From NCBI RefSeq assembly GCF_000422785.1, contig NZ_KE383920.1:1-64000 (forward strand): 64,000 bases of DNA. Reading direction: 5' to 3'. Below, piece after piece: positions 54,791 to 63,958 of this stretch (position 1 is its first letter; each line of letters begins with the position of its first letter). This DNA is from Pseudovibrio exalbescens DSM 16456 (GTDB lineage: Bacteria > Pseudomonadota > Alphaproteobacteria > Rhizobiales > Stappiaceae). A model generated the notes under the pieces. That model saw only the letters and a list, made by a program, of their open reading frames with translations. It was not told where the DNA came from and ran no database searches. Position numbers and translations under genes: made by a program.

Positions 54791-56149
54791 TCAACTGCTC
54801 AATACGTGGGGCAGCCATAAGGTGAGTGCGGGGAAACTGAGCAGGATAAGAACCCGCACGACTTCTGCCATGAAGAAGGGCAAGACACCCTTGAAGGTTT
54901 CAATCATCGGAACATCGCGAGCCAACGCCGAGATGACGAATACATTCATGCCAACTGGCGGGGTGATGAGCCCAAGCTCCACGACGATCAATGCCAAGAT
55001 GCCGAACCAAACCTTCAGGTCTTCCGTGCTCATGCCATATCCGGACCCCTCAGCCAACTGATAGATGCCCCCGTTCATTTCGGAAAGCACCGGCCAGAAG
55101 AACGGGATCACCAACAGCATCATGGACAGGCTGTCCATCAGGCAGCCAAGCAGGATCAGCGCAACCAGCAAGATCACCATGACCGTCATGGGTTCAAGCC
55201 CGGATCCGGCTATCCATATGGCTGCTTCTTGCGGTAAGCCACTGCGGGACATGAAGATTTTGAGAAGTTCAGCCCCTAGAAGGATCAGATAGATCATACC
55301 TGAAGTGCTGGCGGTTTCTTTCAGGGCATCGCCCAGAACCGGAAGGGAAATCTTGCGTTGCAATACCCCGAACGCCAGCACAAGGAACACCCCGACAGCC
55401 GCTGCGGGGGTGGGATTGTACAGGCCAACATAAATGCCGCCGATAACCAGACCGAACACGATCAGGACCGGGATCATTCCCAATGTGGCAGAAACGAACT
55501 CTTCCCGCGTTCCCGCACCGCCCTTGGGCCCCGCTGCAGGGTTGATCAGCACATAGGCGGCAATGGTGAGCAGAAACAAGATGACCGCAAGCACGCCGGG
55601 AATGAAAGCCGCCACGAACATGGTGACAATGTTGGCTTCGACGATGATGGCGTAGATAATCAGAACAACGGAAGGTGGAATGAGAATTCCCAGTACACCG
55701 CCGGCTGCCAGCGTTCCTGTGGCAAGCGCGCCTGAGTAGTTGTAGCGGCGCAACTCGGGCAGGGCGACTTTTCCCATTGTGGAGGCGGTGGCCAGCGACG
55801 AGCCGCAGATGGCGCCAAACCCGGCGCAAGAGGCGATTGCGGCCATGGCCGTGCCTCCGCGCAACCATCCGAGCCATGCGTTTGCGGCGCGGAACAAGGC
55901 TTGGCTCAGCCCGGTTTTGGCGGCCAACGCGCCCATGAGCACAAACATTGGCACCACGGACAGATCGTAAATGGAGAATTGCCCATACGCCAACGTTTTC
56001 AACTGGCTAAGCAACAGGGCCGGGCCGTTGATGAGAGCAATGCCTGCGCCGCCAACAATGATCATGGCGTAGGCAATGGGAATACGAATGCCGATGAGCA
56101 CGATCAGAACAAGCAGCCCACCGACGCCCATGGAAAGGGACTCAGCCAT
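54791..56149 (-). CDS. TRAP transporter large permease, DctM family (probable aromatic acid uptake)
   Basis: A 452-residue polytopic permease with GFGAICGSSLATASTMGKVA near residue 93, GGVLGILIPPSVVLIIYAII near 150, and GCLMDSLSMMLLVIPFFWPV and LITPPVGMNVFVISALA near the end, all DctM hallmarks. It overlaps the DctQ gene by eight bases. As the third gene of a unit following pcaQ, its natural substrate is predicted to be 4-hydroxybenzoate or protocatechuate (inference). Confidence 0.93.
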   Translation of the reverse strand: MAESLSMGVGGLLVLIVLIGIRIPIAYAMIIVGGAGIALINGPALLLSQLKTLAYGQFSIYDLSVVPMFVLMGALAAKTGLSQALFRAANAWLGWLRGGTAMAAIASCAGFGAICGSSLATASTMGKVALPELRRYNYSGALATGTLAAGGVLGILIPPSVVLIIYAIIVEANIVTMFVAAFIPGVLAVILFLLTIAAYVLINPAAGPKGGAGTREEFVSATLGMIPVLIVFGLVIGGIYVGLYNPTPAAAVGVFLVLAFGVLQRKISLPVLGDALKETASTSGMIYLILLGAELLKIFMSRSGLPQEAAIWIAGSGLEPMTVMVILLVALILLGCLMDSLSMMLLVIPFFWPVLSEMNGGIYQLAEGSGYGMSTEDLKVWFGILALIVVELGLITPPVGMNVFVISALARDVPMIETFKGVLPFFMAEVVRVLILLSFPALTLWLPHVLSS

Positions 56150-56666
56150 AAGGGTATCTCGTCAGCGCCGTAGAGGCGGCATTGTGCAGGGTTATGACAG
56201 CGGCCACGGCCACCAGACCAAGAGAAATCAGAATGGGAATAAAGGCCAGCCAGTGGGGAATCTGAAGAATTGTGGTTGTGTAGTCGTAAAGCCGCTGATC
56301 TTCCATGCCCAGATACATGCGCCAAAGCAACAACACACTGAACCCGAATGCGATGACAGAGGCCAGTAGACTGAGCACGGCTTTCACTCTTGCAGAAGCC
56401 CGCGATGTAAACACATCCGCCGTCACATTGGCATCTTTCAGTTGGCAGTAGGGCAGGAAGGAAAACGCCGCAATGGCAACGCCCATTTCCGTCAGTTCAA
56501 AGTCTCCGGGAAATGGGGTCCCGAACATGCCGCCAACAACCGAGATCATGTTGACGGCCACCACGAGCAGCAACACGACACCGCCCATCAACGCCCAACC
56601 CGTAATCACGGCTTCGGCCAGCCTCTTGAGGCTGACCGCTGCGCGTGTGCCCGCTTGGCGGCGCAT
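56142..56666 (-). CDS. TRAP transporter small permease, DctQ family
   Basis: A 174-residue protein with four hydrophobic helices, starting MRRQAGTRAAVSLKRLAEAV and ending in a two-helix C-terminal half. The ATG at 56666 lies one base after the binding-protein stop; a longer in-frame start at 56888 would lie inside the binding-protein gene and encode an Arg/Ser-rich tail unlike DctQ. Works with the neighbouring DctM and DctP proteins. Confidence 0.87.
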   Translation of the reverse strand: MRRQAGTRAAVSLKRLAEAVITGWALMGGVVLLLVVAVNMISVVGGMFGTPFPGDFELTEMGVAIAAFSFLPYCQLKDANVTADVFTSRASARVKAVLSLLASVIAFGFSVLLLWRMYLGMEDQRLYDYTTTILQIPHWLAFIPILISLGLVAVAAVITLHNAASTALTRYPYG

Positions 56667-56667
56667 T

Positions 56668-57711
56668 CTACTGGCCACCGTGCTTTGCAACAGCTGCGCG
56701 GGCCTTTTCAACCAGACCAGCACCATCGATACCCTTGCTGCTGACCTCCTCGACCCAACGGTCGACAACCGGCTCCAGGGCTTGGTTGAAGGCCTCGGTC
56801 TCTTCCTCGGACAAGATGATGTGCGTGTTGCCCGCCTTTTCTGCCAGACCGATGCCGAAATCATCTGCACCGCGCCAGATATCGCCAACCTGAGCCAGCC
56901 ACTCTTCGTCAGAAGCCTCTCGGAAGGCTTGCTTGATATCGTCGGGCAACCCGTCCCAGCGTGCCTTGTTCATGGAAACCTGAAAGACGGCGGTGCCGAA
57001 ACGTGCTTCTGCAGCCCCTTCGATTTGATAATCGGTCTGTTCCTGAATCTTCAGCGGAGGGATGATTTCCCAGGGAATAAAGGCACCATCAACCACGCCC
57101 TTTTGCAGCGCTTGCGGTAGATCTGGCACCGGCATTGCAGCAGGTGATGCGCCGAGCGCCTCAATAACCCACGCACCGGTACGGGACGGGGTGCGGATCG
57201 TGGTACCGGCCAGATCTTCTGGACTGCGCACTTCCTTGTCGCGCATCTGGATGCCATTGCCCGCATGGACATGCAGGAACATGACTTCGAGGCCCTTGTA
57301 TTCCTGCTTTAGGTCACTTTCGAACAAATCCTTGAGAGCCAGATTGGCGGCCTTCGGATCATTCACATAAACCAGCGGCAGTTCCATCACTTCTGTGCGT
57401 GGAAACAGACCGGGGGTGTATCCATTCAAGGTCCAGACAAGATCAACAACACCGTCTCGAGCCTGCGAAACGAGTTCGGGCGGGCGCCCGCCTAGTGTCA
57501 TGCTCGGATAGATCTCGATCTCGACCTGCCCGTTGGAATTCTCCTCTACCGCCTTGGCCCAGGGTTCCAGCATTTGGGCGTGGGCAGGCGCCTTGTTACT
57601 CAGAAAGTGATGCAGTTTGAAGGTATAGTCGGCAGCTTGCGCACCAGATGACAGGGCGATGGCGGAAACCGAAGTTGCGGCCACAAGCGAGAAAATTCCA
57701 AGAGCTTTCAT
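56668..57711 (-). CDS. TRAP transporter substrate-binding protein, DctP family
   Basis: A 347-residue periplasmic protein with a Sec signal (cleavage near residue 26, GAQAADY). The mature part begins YTFKLHHFLSNKAPAHAQML; RSPEDLAGTTIRTPSRTGAW near 155 holds the conserved arginine that binds carboxylates in DctP proteins. Predicted to capture an aromatic acid, given the adjacent pcaQ. GGAGGACG precedes the start. Confidence 0.93.
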   Translation of the reverse strand: MKALGIFSLVAATSVSAIALSSGAQAADYTFKLHHFLSNKAPAHAQMLEPWAKAVEENSNGQVEIEIYPSMTLGGRPPELVSQARDGVVDLVWTLNGYTPGLFPRTEVMELPLVYVNDPKAANLALKDLFESDLKQEYKGLEVMFLHVHAGNGIQMRDKEVRSPEDLAGTTIRTPSRTGAWVIEALGASPAAMPVPDLPQALQKGVVDGAFIPWEIIPPLKIQEQTDYQIEGAAEARFGTAVFQVSMNKARWDGLPDDIKQAFREASDEEWLAQVGDIWRGADDFGIGLAEKAGNTHIILSEEETEAFNQALEPVVDRWVEEVSSKGIDGAGLVEKARAAVAKHGGQ

Positions 57712-58035
57712 TACGTCCTCCCCAAAAAGGTCAGTTACACGCAGTTGCGATGTCTTTGCCGTCCAGACGCTCTATCGGTAACCTGAAGTTGCACTGGCAT
57801 GCAAACCCATAAGCGACATTGTCTCCCATGGCGCCTTCCTACTCCCGTGTTCCATCGGCGCGACAAAGGCTGTTTGAAAGCCCCGATGGAAGGCAGGCGC
57901 CAGTTTGCCGTTTCTCCGATAAACTACGTAACCAGTTTTAATCTATTCCATGGAAGGCGAGGTGGGTAAAATTGGATTTTCGCTGAATATTATAACTATT
58001 TTGATATGTGTATATGGCCTTGGACGGCAAATGGA
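57712..58035. other. 324-bp gap between pcaQ and the TRAP operon
   Basis: No gene was found. Sequence near 57919-57940 has an imperfect dyad (TAAACT...AGTTTTA), and a possible PcaQ site lies at 57992. The gap must hold the TRAP operon promoter, firing leftward. Confidence 0.5.
57992..58007 (-). promoter_or_regulatory. Candidate PcaQ binding site ahead of the TRAP operon
   Basis: ATAACTATTTTGATAT matches the recalled PcaQ consensus ATAACC-N4-GGTTAA at eight of twelve fixed positions and shares its 16-bp span with the dyad at 47536-47557 (inner part). It is about 280 bp upstream of the binding-protein start, which is farther than usual. Confidence 0.4.
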
Positions 58036-58983
58036 TTACGCATCCATAAGCGATTTGTTTGCAGGTAGGGATGCTGCAGCTAGATTTTTCAAGATATCCG
58101 CGAAAAATTGAGAGGCTGGACCCAATGACTGGTCTGAGCGGACAACGAGGCCGACTGAGCCGCGCGTGGAACTCGTGTCGATGGGCAACTCCACAAACTG
58201 TCCAGATTGGATTTCCGCCGAAATGACCCCGCGAGATATGATCCATATCGCCATGTGGGCGCGGGTAAATGCGCGGCCGAAGGAGTCGGAGACCGTTTCG
58301 ATTGCGTTTTGGGGTTCGGGAATGCCTTGCTCAATGAAGAGGCGATCCACAAATGGCCGAATGATGGAGTCGGCTGATGGCATCAAGACAGGGTAGGCTC
58401 CCAATTGGTCAACCGATACCTGCGCGTCCCCGGCCAGTGGGTGGGAGGCGTCCACCGCGAACACCACACTTTCGCGGTAAAGGGGCTCAAAAGTCAGATT
58501 CTGCATGTTTTCTGGTGCGGGGAGCCGACCCATGACCATGTCCAGCTCACCGTTTCGCAATTGATTGAGCAGAACCTTGTTTTCACCCGTCACGATGTGA
58601 AGGCGGTTGCGCATGCCTGACGCAATATAGGTATCGACAGCGTCAGGGATTAATGCGGCTGATACCGTTGGCAAAGCGCCCAGACGTATCATCGGTCCAT
58701 CTTCGGCGCTGAATTGCGCCAGCGCGTTGATGCCATTGCGGGCCGCGGCGAGGCTTGTTCCCGCGTGCTTTAAAAACATCTCACCGAACTGAGAAATCTT
58801 GATGCCGCGTCCATCCTTCTCAATGAGCGGACGGCCACAGATCTCCTCTAGTTCGCGGATCGTACGAGTCACGGCGGGCTGAGTAAGATTCAACACTTCG
58901 GCGGCGCGACTGACACTGCTGAGCCGAGCTACTTCAACAAAGGCTTCGAGATGGCGTAGTTTCAGGCGCCGAATATTGTTCAT
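58036..58983 (-). CDS. pcaQ: LysR-family activator of protocatechuate catabolism, PcaQ
   Basis: A 315-residue LysR protein. MNNIRRLKLRHLEAFVEVAR, LNLTQPAVTRTIRELEEICG and RNRLHIVTGENKVLLNQLRN near residue 120 are recognised features of PcaQ. It should activate pcaDCHGIJFB on sensing 3-carboxymuconate, and probably the TRAP operon next to it. The ATG at 58983 gives the normal N-terminus; a frame from 59049 would add 22 unrelated residues. The regulator is about 11 kb from the pcaD promoter, unlike the usual adjacent divergent arrangement. Confidence 0.85.
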   Translation of the reverse strand: MNNIRRLKLRHLEAFVEVARLSSVSRAAEVLNLTQPAVTRTIRELEEICGRPLIEKDGRGIKISQFGEMFLKHAGTSLAAARNGINALAQFSAEDGPMIRLGALPTVSAALIPDAVDTYIASGMRNRLHIVTGENKVLLNQLRNGELDMVMGRLPAPENMQNLTFEPLYRESVVFAVDASHPLAGDAQVSVDQLGAYPVLMPSADSIIRPFVDRLFIEQGIPEPQNAIETVSDSFGRAFTRAHMAIWIISRGVISAEIQSGQFVELPIDTSSTRGSVGLVVRSDQSLGPASQFFADILKNLAAASLPANKSLMDA

Positions 58984-59518
58984 TATATCAAATTCAAAAA
59001 CGTTATGGATCGTCTCGCGGTTATAGGATCGGACTTGTGTAAGGGTCAATACTTAATAGGTGTGATGTGGAATAACCCACTGAGTTCAAAAGAAAAACGA
59101 TGCAACTATGAGTAGAAGTTGGTTTTCGTTAAGGTCAGCACTGTCTTCCGTGTACTGGCGCTGGTGCTTTTGTGGCAAAGCATGGAAACCAATTCATCCA
59201 AAATGCAGTCACAGGCCCCGGAGGCCGGCGCGATCATTTGCCGCCTTCATTGCTTATTGCTGGTAAACTACGGGATTTGCACCCGGGGCGTTTCCTTGGT
59301 GGCCACCTCATTTCGGATTAAATGATTAAAATGACTCATCATTAGTTGCATCTCTGTGCCATATTCAGCTTCTGTTCAGTCGTTGGTTCATAAGTTGTGT
59401 CTGGACACATTGACAAAAACAATTAATCATTAGGTTACGCTAGGGTAAGGGGTTGATCCAAATTCTAATAATCACACTAAAAAACCATCCAGATCCGGCG
59501 TCTATCGGGAGGTAAACT
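58984..59518. other. 535-bp intergenic region with a possible promoter
   Basis: No convincing gene was found; a 68-codon frame at 59119-59325 has no family features. TTGACA at 59410-59415 followed by an AT-rich stretch and TACGCT is a plausible promoter for the binding-protein gene at 59519. The left part holds the pcaQ promoter. Confidence 0.5.
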
Positions 59519-60328
59519 GTGCTGCTTTGGGCCGATAAGTATTTGAAGAAAATTGGATCCCGTCTTTTGATCGGGGTGGTGGCCGTACTGCTCACCATTT
59601 CCCCTGGTTCTGCAACATCAGTTCTGGATCGTATTCTCGAATACGGGGTGCTGCGTGTCGGAACAACGGGTGACTGGATTCCCATGTCTGTGCGCGATCC
59701 GAATACGGAACAGTATAGCGGTTACGACATTGATCTCATGAAGGCGCTTGCCGCGGATATGGGGGTGAAAGTCGAGTTCGTTCGGATGGATTGGGGGAAC
59801 CTCGTGAAGGGATTGGAAGCGGGTCTGTACGACGTCACCACTTCTGCCTCACTGACACCCTATCGAGCGACCAAAGCAGGTTTTTCTGAAAGCTATTTCA
59901 CTGTGGCGACTGTGCCAGTCACGTTACGGGCCAACGAGGGACGGTTTAACACGTGGAATGACTTGAACAGGCCGGGCGTTGTCATTGCCGCAACGATGGG
60001 AACCAGTCAGGAAAAGCAGATAGAGGAGTTGTTCCCGCAAGCTGATCATCGCATCGTCGTCACACCGCGTCGCGATTACGAAGAGGTGCTGGCGGGACGC
60101 GCAGATGCGCATATCACCTCAGATGTGGAAGCGATAAAGCTTGTTGAAACTTATAATGAGCTGATGATCGTACCGGTGGAAGCCCCTCGGGCGCCATCGC
60201 CGGTTGCCTTGATGTTGCCGCGTACCGATCAGGTCTGGATCAACTTCGTGAACACGTGGATCCGCTTCAGGAAAGAGCGCGGTTTCTTCGAAGACCTTTC
60301 CAAGGAATGGAAATTGGCCCGCCGCTGA
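59519..60328 (+). CDS. Periplasmic family-3 binding protein, PheC/cyclohexadienyl-dehydratase-like
   Basis: A 269-residue exported protein: hydrophobic signal at about 14-32, then LDRILEYGVLRVGTTGDWIP, MDWGNLVKGLEAGLYDVTTS and GRADAHITSDVEAIKLVE. The wording closely follows periplasmic cyclohexadienyl dehydratase (PheC) as well as amino-acid-binding proteins of the same fold. No ABC permease or ATPase gene adjoins. GTG start at 59519 with GGGAGG before it. It could be an enzyme making phenylpyruvate, an orphan binding protein, or a sensor subunit. Confidence 0.72.
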   Translation: MLLWADKYLKKIGSRLLIGVVAVLLTISPGSATSVLDRILEYGVLRVGTTGDWIPMSVRDPNTEQYSGYDIDLMKALAADMGVKVEFVRMDWGNLVKGLEAGLYDVTTSASLTPYRATKAGFSESYFTVATVPVTLRANEGRFNTWNDLNRPGVVIAATMGTSQEKQIEELFPQADHRIVVTPRRDYEEVLAGRADAHITSDVEAIKLVETYNELMIVPVEAPRAPSPVALMLPRTDQVWINFVNTWIRFRKERGFFEDLSKEWKLARR

Positions 60329-60469
60329 GCAATATGCGGGGCTTGAGCTTTCCTGCACGAATAGCAGTCGGGCGGCGTCTGGAATGATGACCCCGCCTGA
60401 ACTTGAGGCATTGGGAACCCGGTCTTAGTGTGTATAGTGGGTGTCCCAACGTCAGGCGGCGGAGGTGAT

Positions 60470-60916
60470 ATGGAAACGGCCTACACCATAGCAAACCGGA
60501 TCAATTCGTTTTTCCAGAATCTGGACGAAGGACAATGGAAAACGGCTCAGGAGAGCCTGTTCGATCCAGTTTATCTGGAAGACGCGCTTTGCGGTGCGGA
60601 GCCGGCATGTCAAACGTCCCCGCAGTTGGCCATGGATCGCATGAAGGCATTTTTGACCCGATTTGATGCAAGTCTCCATTACATCAGCAACATCATTGTC
60701 GAGTCTCAGGAGCAAAAGGCGTGCGCTCGCCTTTATTCCACGCGCACCTATCACAAGACAGGGGCAAGCCCGCCGGGTTTTTTGAAGATCTACGGTATCT
60801 ATGAGATGTCGCTGGTGAACTCAGGCGGTCAGTGGCAGATCGACTTTCTGAAGTTTTCCGAACGCTTTCGCGAAGGCTCTTCTGCGTTGTTGGACCTTGA
60901 ACCGGATGCGGAATGA
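60470..60916 (+). CDS. NTF2/SnoaL-like protein of unknown function
   Basis: A 148-residue cytoplasmic protein with the layout of SnoaL-like folds: helical start METAYTIANRINSFFQNLDE, loop ESLFDPVYLED, then beta strands (DASLHYISNIIVE, ACARLYSTRTYHK, YGIYEMSLVN, GQWQIDFLKFSER). No catalytic residues can be assigned. The start at 60470 follows GGCGGAGG. It lies 26 bp before the protease gene and may be co-transcribed with it. Confidence 0.6.
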   Translation: METAYTIANRINSFFQNLDEGQWKTAQESLFDPVYLEDALCGAEPACQTSPQLAMDRMKAFLTRFDASLHYISNIIVESQEQKACARLYSTRTYHKTGASPPGFLKIYGIYEMSLVNSGGQWQIDFLKFSERFREGSSALLDLEPDAE

Positions 60917-60941
60917 CACGTTCAGCAGGGGGAGGAAAAGT

Positions 60942-61760
60942 TTGCCGAAACGCGTCTCGCAAATTATACCCGCGCTGATCCTTGTTGCACTAGTCGGTTT
61001 TGCCGCGGTTGCGCCAGTTAGCGCCGCGCCACTTGGTCCCGATCCGTTTCCCGGCATTCGCGGGGCCGATCAACGCGAGATGATTGATTCCTGGGAAAGT
61101 CCATGGAGTGCAATCGGACGCATCAACATTGCGGGATTCCGACAGACATCCATGTGTACGGGCACACTCATCGCCCCTGATGTCGTGATAACGGCGGCAC
61201 ACTGCCTTTTCAATCGCATCACGGGCAATGCGCATCCGGTTGACCGGATCCATTTCGTGGCCGGTGTTCGTCGCGATGAATACCTGGCCAACACCACCGT
61301 GGCCTGTATTGCTGTGGCTCAGGACTATCGATTCAATCGGAAGCCGCTTTTGTCAGAGACACGGAGTGATATGGCCCTCTTGTATCTGAAGGAACCGATC
61401 TCCGGGATCCCGTCTGTTCCCACCGTTGACGTGCGTGGAGAAGTAATTGCGACCGGACCCTTTTTCGCCAGTGTCGGTTACTACCGCGACAGGCCATTTC
61501 TGCCGTCCATCCATCGCGGCTGCGAGATCATTTCGGAACAAGACGGCATCTGGCTGACCAACTGCAACACGAACTATGGCGGCTCGGGAGGACCGGCGCT
61601 CATTGAAATCGACGGGGAGGCGCGGGTCGCTGCGGTCGTGATTGGAGCGACGGAGGACAAGTACTCCATCGCCATCCCCATAAGCTCCTGGCCGGACTTG
61701 CAAACCGAAAATGCTTGCGTTAATGCGCCTGACCGTGCCGCCGTTGGCGGGCAGCGTTAG
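60942..61760 (+). CDS. Secreted trypsin-like (S1) serine protease
   Basis: A 272-residue protease with a signal peptide (to about residue 30, PVSAAP) and the S1 triad: His87 in TAAHC, Asp143 in SDMALLYL, Ser215 in NYGGSGGPAL, where the usual GDSGGP is GGSGGP. Paired cysteines are present (CTG, CLF, CIA, GCEI, NCN). The TTG at 60942 is preferred: GGGGGAGG lies seven bases upstream and the signal peptide then starts properly. Frames starting at 60897 or 60906 overlap the preceding gene. No pro-domain or extra C-terminal domain is seen. Confidence 0.85.
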   Translation: MPKRVSQIIPALILVALVGFAAVAPVSAAPLGPDPFPGIRGADQREMIDSWESPWSAIGRINIAGFRQTSMCTGTLIAPDVVITAAHCLFNRITGNAHPVDRIHFVAGVRRDEYLANTTVACIAVAQDYRFNRKPLLSETRSDMALLYLKEPISGIPSVPTVDVRGEVIATGPFFASVGYYRDRPFLPSIHRGCEIISEQDGIWLTNCNTNYGGSGGPALIEIDGEARVAAVVIGATEDKYSIAIPISSWPDLQTENACVNAPDRAAVGGQR

Positions 61761-61813
61761 CCGGGGCCAAGCATGGAAAGCCGCTTCAGGTGGCGGCAGG
61801 TTCATTGGGGTGC

Positions 61814-61990
61814 TCACACACCCTTGAAAATGCTGCCCAATACCAACAGGCCCCAGCCGCCTGTCATCGCCCAGAATGTGTTTCCGGTAATGACTGGAAT
61901 GTAGATGCCGCCCACGGCACTCAGAAGGGCCATCACGCCGAGCGCAAAAGCCAGAAGAAACACAATAAAACTTGGTGCGGAAAGTCTCAT
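61814..61990 (-). CDS. 58-residue membrane microprotein
   Basis: A short frame beginning MRLSAPSFIVFLLAFALGVM, with one helix at about 7-29 and a second hydrophobic segment at about 42-55 (GGWGLLVLGSIFKGV). A GGAACG lies upstream of the ATG. Amino acid composition and the two-segment pattern are those of a real small membrane protein and not of chance sequence. The 300 bp between it and prfC show no further gene. Function unknown. Confidence 0.7.
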   Translation of the reverse strand: MRLSAPSFIVFLLAFALGVMALLSAVGGIYIPVITGNTFWAMTGGWGLLVLGSIFKGV

Positions 61991-62290
61991 GAAATCGTTC
62001 CGTCGTTGGGGGAGATGATTTTGTTAGATCCAAACACTGCTAGCATGGGGGCATGTGCCAGACCAGACCTGCCCGAAACTTGTCGGCAACCAAATTTCCG
62101 GTTGCTGCGGCTTTGAAAAATGTACCTGAGGGCTGGCGTTCTGCTCAATTCTTCACTAATGACAGGCGACACAACGGATAGCTTAGGGTTTGGAGCCGGG
62201 AAGGCGCCAGTCTGATGGTCGGCGACACCAACCAAGCCCCTTCCACTTAAGATATGCGGGCGGCGGTATCGGTCTGCCCAAGGAGGCTCA

Positions 62291-63910
62291 ATGAGCGTTG
62301 AACCAGCAGCAACAGATGGTCTGTTGCCTTTCCAGAAACGCCGTACATTCGCGATCATCTCACACCCGGATGCCGGTAAAACAACCCTGACTGAAAAGCT
62401 GCTTCTGGGCGGTGGCGCCATTCGGGCAGCCGGTCAGGTTCGTGCTCGCGGTGAGCGCCGCCGTGCGCGCTCGGACTGGATGAAAATTGAGCAGGAACGC
62501 GGTATCTCCGTCTCCAGTTCCGTCATGATGTTTGAGCGCAATGGCATTGTTTTCAATCTTCTGGATACACCAGGCCACGAAGACTTTTCCGAAGACACCT
62601 ATCGTACGCTGACAGCGGTGGATGCTGCGATCATGGTCATTGATGCCGCGAAAGGTATCGAGAGCCAGACGCGCAAGCTCTTTGAAGTGTGCCGCCTGCG
62701 TGACATTCCAATCATCACCTACGTCAACAAGATTGACCGCGAGGGCCGTCATCCGCTTGAGATTCTGGACGAAATCCAGGAGGCGCTGGCTCTGGATGTA
62801 ACGCCAATGAGTTGGCCGGTCGGCATGGGCTCGGATTTCTTCGGTGTTTATGATCACATTCACAACAGGTACCTGACGTCCTCTGCCGGACGTGGTGGTG
62901 CTTTTGATACAGTGCGCGAAGTCTCAGGTGTTGAAGACGAAAAGCTGCGCGACGGGATATTCGACAACATTCTGTCTGATCTGGAAGAGAACGTTGAGCT
63001 TGGCGGTGCGGGCTACTCGGAATTCGATCGTGAATCGTTCCTTGAAGGGCATTTGACGCCTGTCTTCTTCGGTTCTGCCCTGAAAGATTTCGGCGTGGAT
63101 CAGATTCTGGACTTTATCGCGGCCAACGCGCCGGCTCCACACAGCCAACCGGCAACACGGGGTCGAACCATCATGCCGGATGAAGGCAAGGTGACCGGCT
63201 TTGTCTTCAAGGTGCAAGCCAACATGGACCCGAAACACCGCGACCGCATCGCCTTCGTGCGATTGTGTTCGGGTACGTTCAAGCGTGGCATGAAGCTCAA
63301 GCATGTGCGGGCTGGAAAGCCGATTACCGTGTCGGCGCCAATCTTCTTTTTCGCTGAAGAGCGAGAGATTGCTGAAAAAGCTTATCCGGGCGACGTGATC
63401 GGCGTCCCGAACCATGGACAGTTGCGTGTAGGCGATACGCTATCAGAAGGCGAAGACATTCACGTCACGGGTCTGCCTGCTTTCGCACCGGAAATTCTGC
63501 GCCGGGTTCGTCTTTCCGACACAATGCGTGTCAAACAGATGCGCCGAGGCCTTGAAGATTTGGCGGAAGAGGGACTGGTGCAAATCTTCAAACCGGTGAT
63601 CGGGACAAACTGGATTGTCGGTGTAGTGGGCGTTCTTCAGCTGGATGTGGTCATTGACCGCCTCAAGGCCGAATACCAGACGGAGATCGATTTCGAACCG
63701 GTGATGTACAACACCGCGCGCTGGGCTGAGTGCGAAGATGGGGTCAAGCTGGATCGTTTTCTTGAGACCAACCGTGCCCATGTTGCCCTGGATCGGGACG
63801 ACAAGCCGGTCTATCTCTTCAAGAATGCATGGGAAGTCTCCTACGTCAGCGAGAAAAACCCGGACATCAAGTTCCGCGAAACGCGTGAGATTGTTCAGGT
63901 TGATGACTGA
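62291..63910 (+). CDS. prfC: Peptide chain release factor 3 (RF3)
   Basis: A 539-residue translational GTPase. G1 is SHPDAGKTTLTE near residue 20, the switch II LDTPGHEDFSEDTYR near 92, G4 NKIDREG near 146; the C-terminal domains II and III follow to full length. It removes RF1 and RF2 from the ribosome after peptide release. AAGGAGG precedes the start. The gene appears intact; no operon partner is evident. Confidence 0.97.
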   Translation: MSVEPAATDGLLPFQKRRTFAIISHPDAGKTTLTEKLLLGGGAIRAAGQVRARGERRRARSDWMKIEQERGISVSSSVMMFERNGIVFNLLDTPGHEDFSEDTYRTLTAVDAAIMVIDAAKGIESQTRKLFEVCRLRDIPIITYVNKIDREGRHPLEILDEIQEALALDVTPMSWPVGMGSDFFGVYDHIHNRYLTSSAGRGGAFDTVREVSGVEDEKLRDGIFDNILSDLEENVELGGAGYSEFDRESFLEGHLTPVFFGSALKDFGVDQILDFIAANAPAPHSQPATRGRTIMPDEGKVTGFVFKVQANMDPKHRDRIAFVRLCSGTFKRGMKLKHVRAGKPITVSAPIFFFAEEREIAEKAYPGDVIGVPNHGQLRVGDTLSEGEDIHVTGLPAFAPEILRRVRLSDTMRVKQMRRGLEDLAEEGLVQIFKPVIGTNWIVGVVGVLQLDVVIDRLKAEYQTEIDFEPVMYNTARWAECEDGVKLDRFLETNRAHVALDRDDKPVYLFKNAWEVSYVSEKNPDIKFRETREIVQVDD

Positions 63911-63958
63911 TTTTCAGACCCGTTCCCTGACAATGATGGTTGTATAAGGCTAGCGCTA

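Noticed and set aside
57777-57783. GGTAACC palindrome ahead of the TRAP binding-protein gene as a PcaQ site
   Set aside because: Too short and lacking the 16-bp span of the PcaQ box; the site at 57992 fits better.
59119-59325. 68-codon plus-strand frame in the gap before the PheC-like gene
   Set aside because: No ribosome site and no domain resemblance; probably chance.
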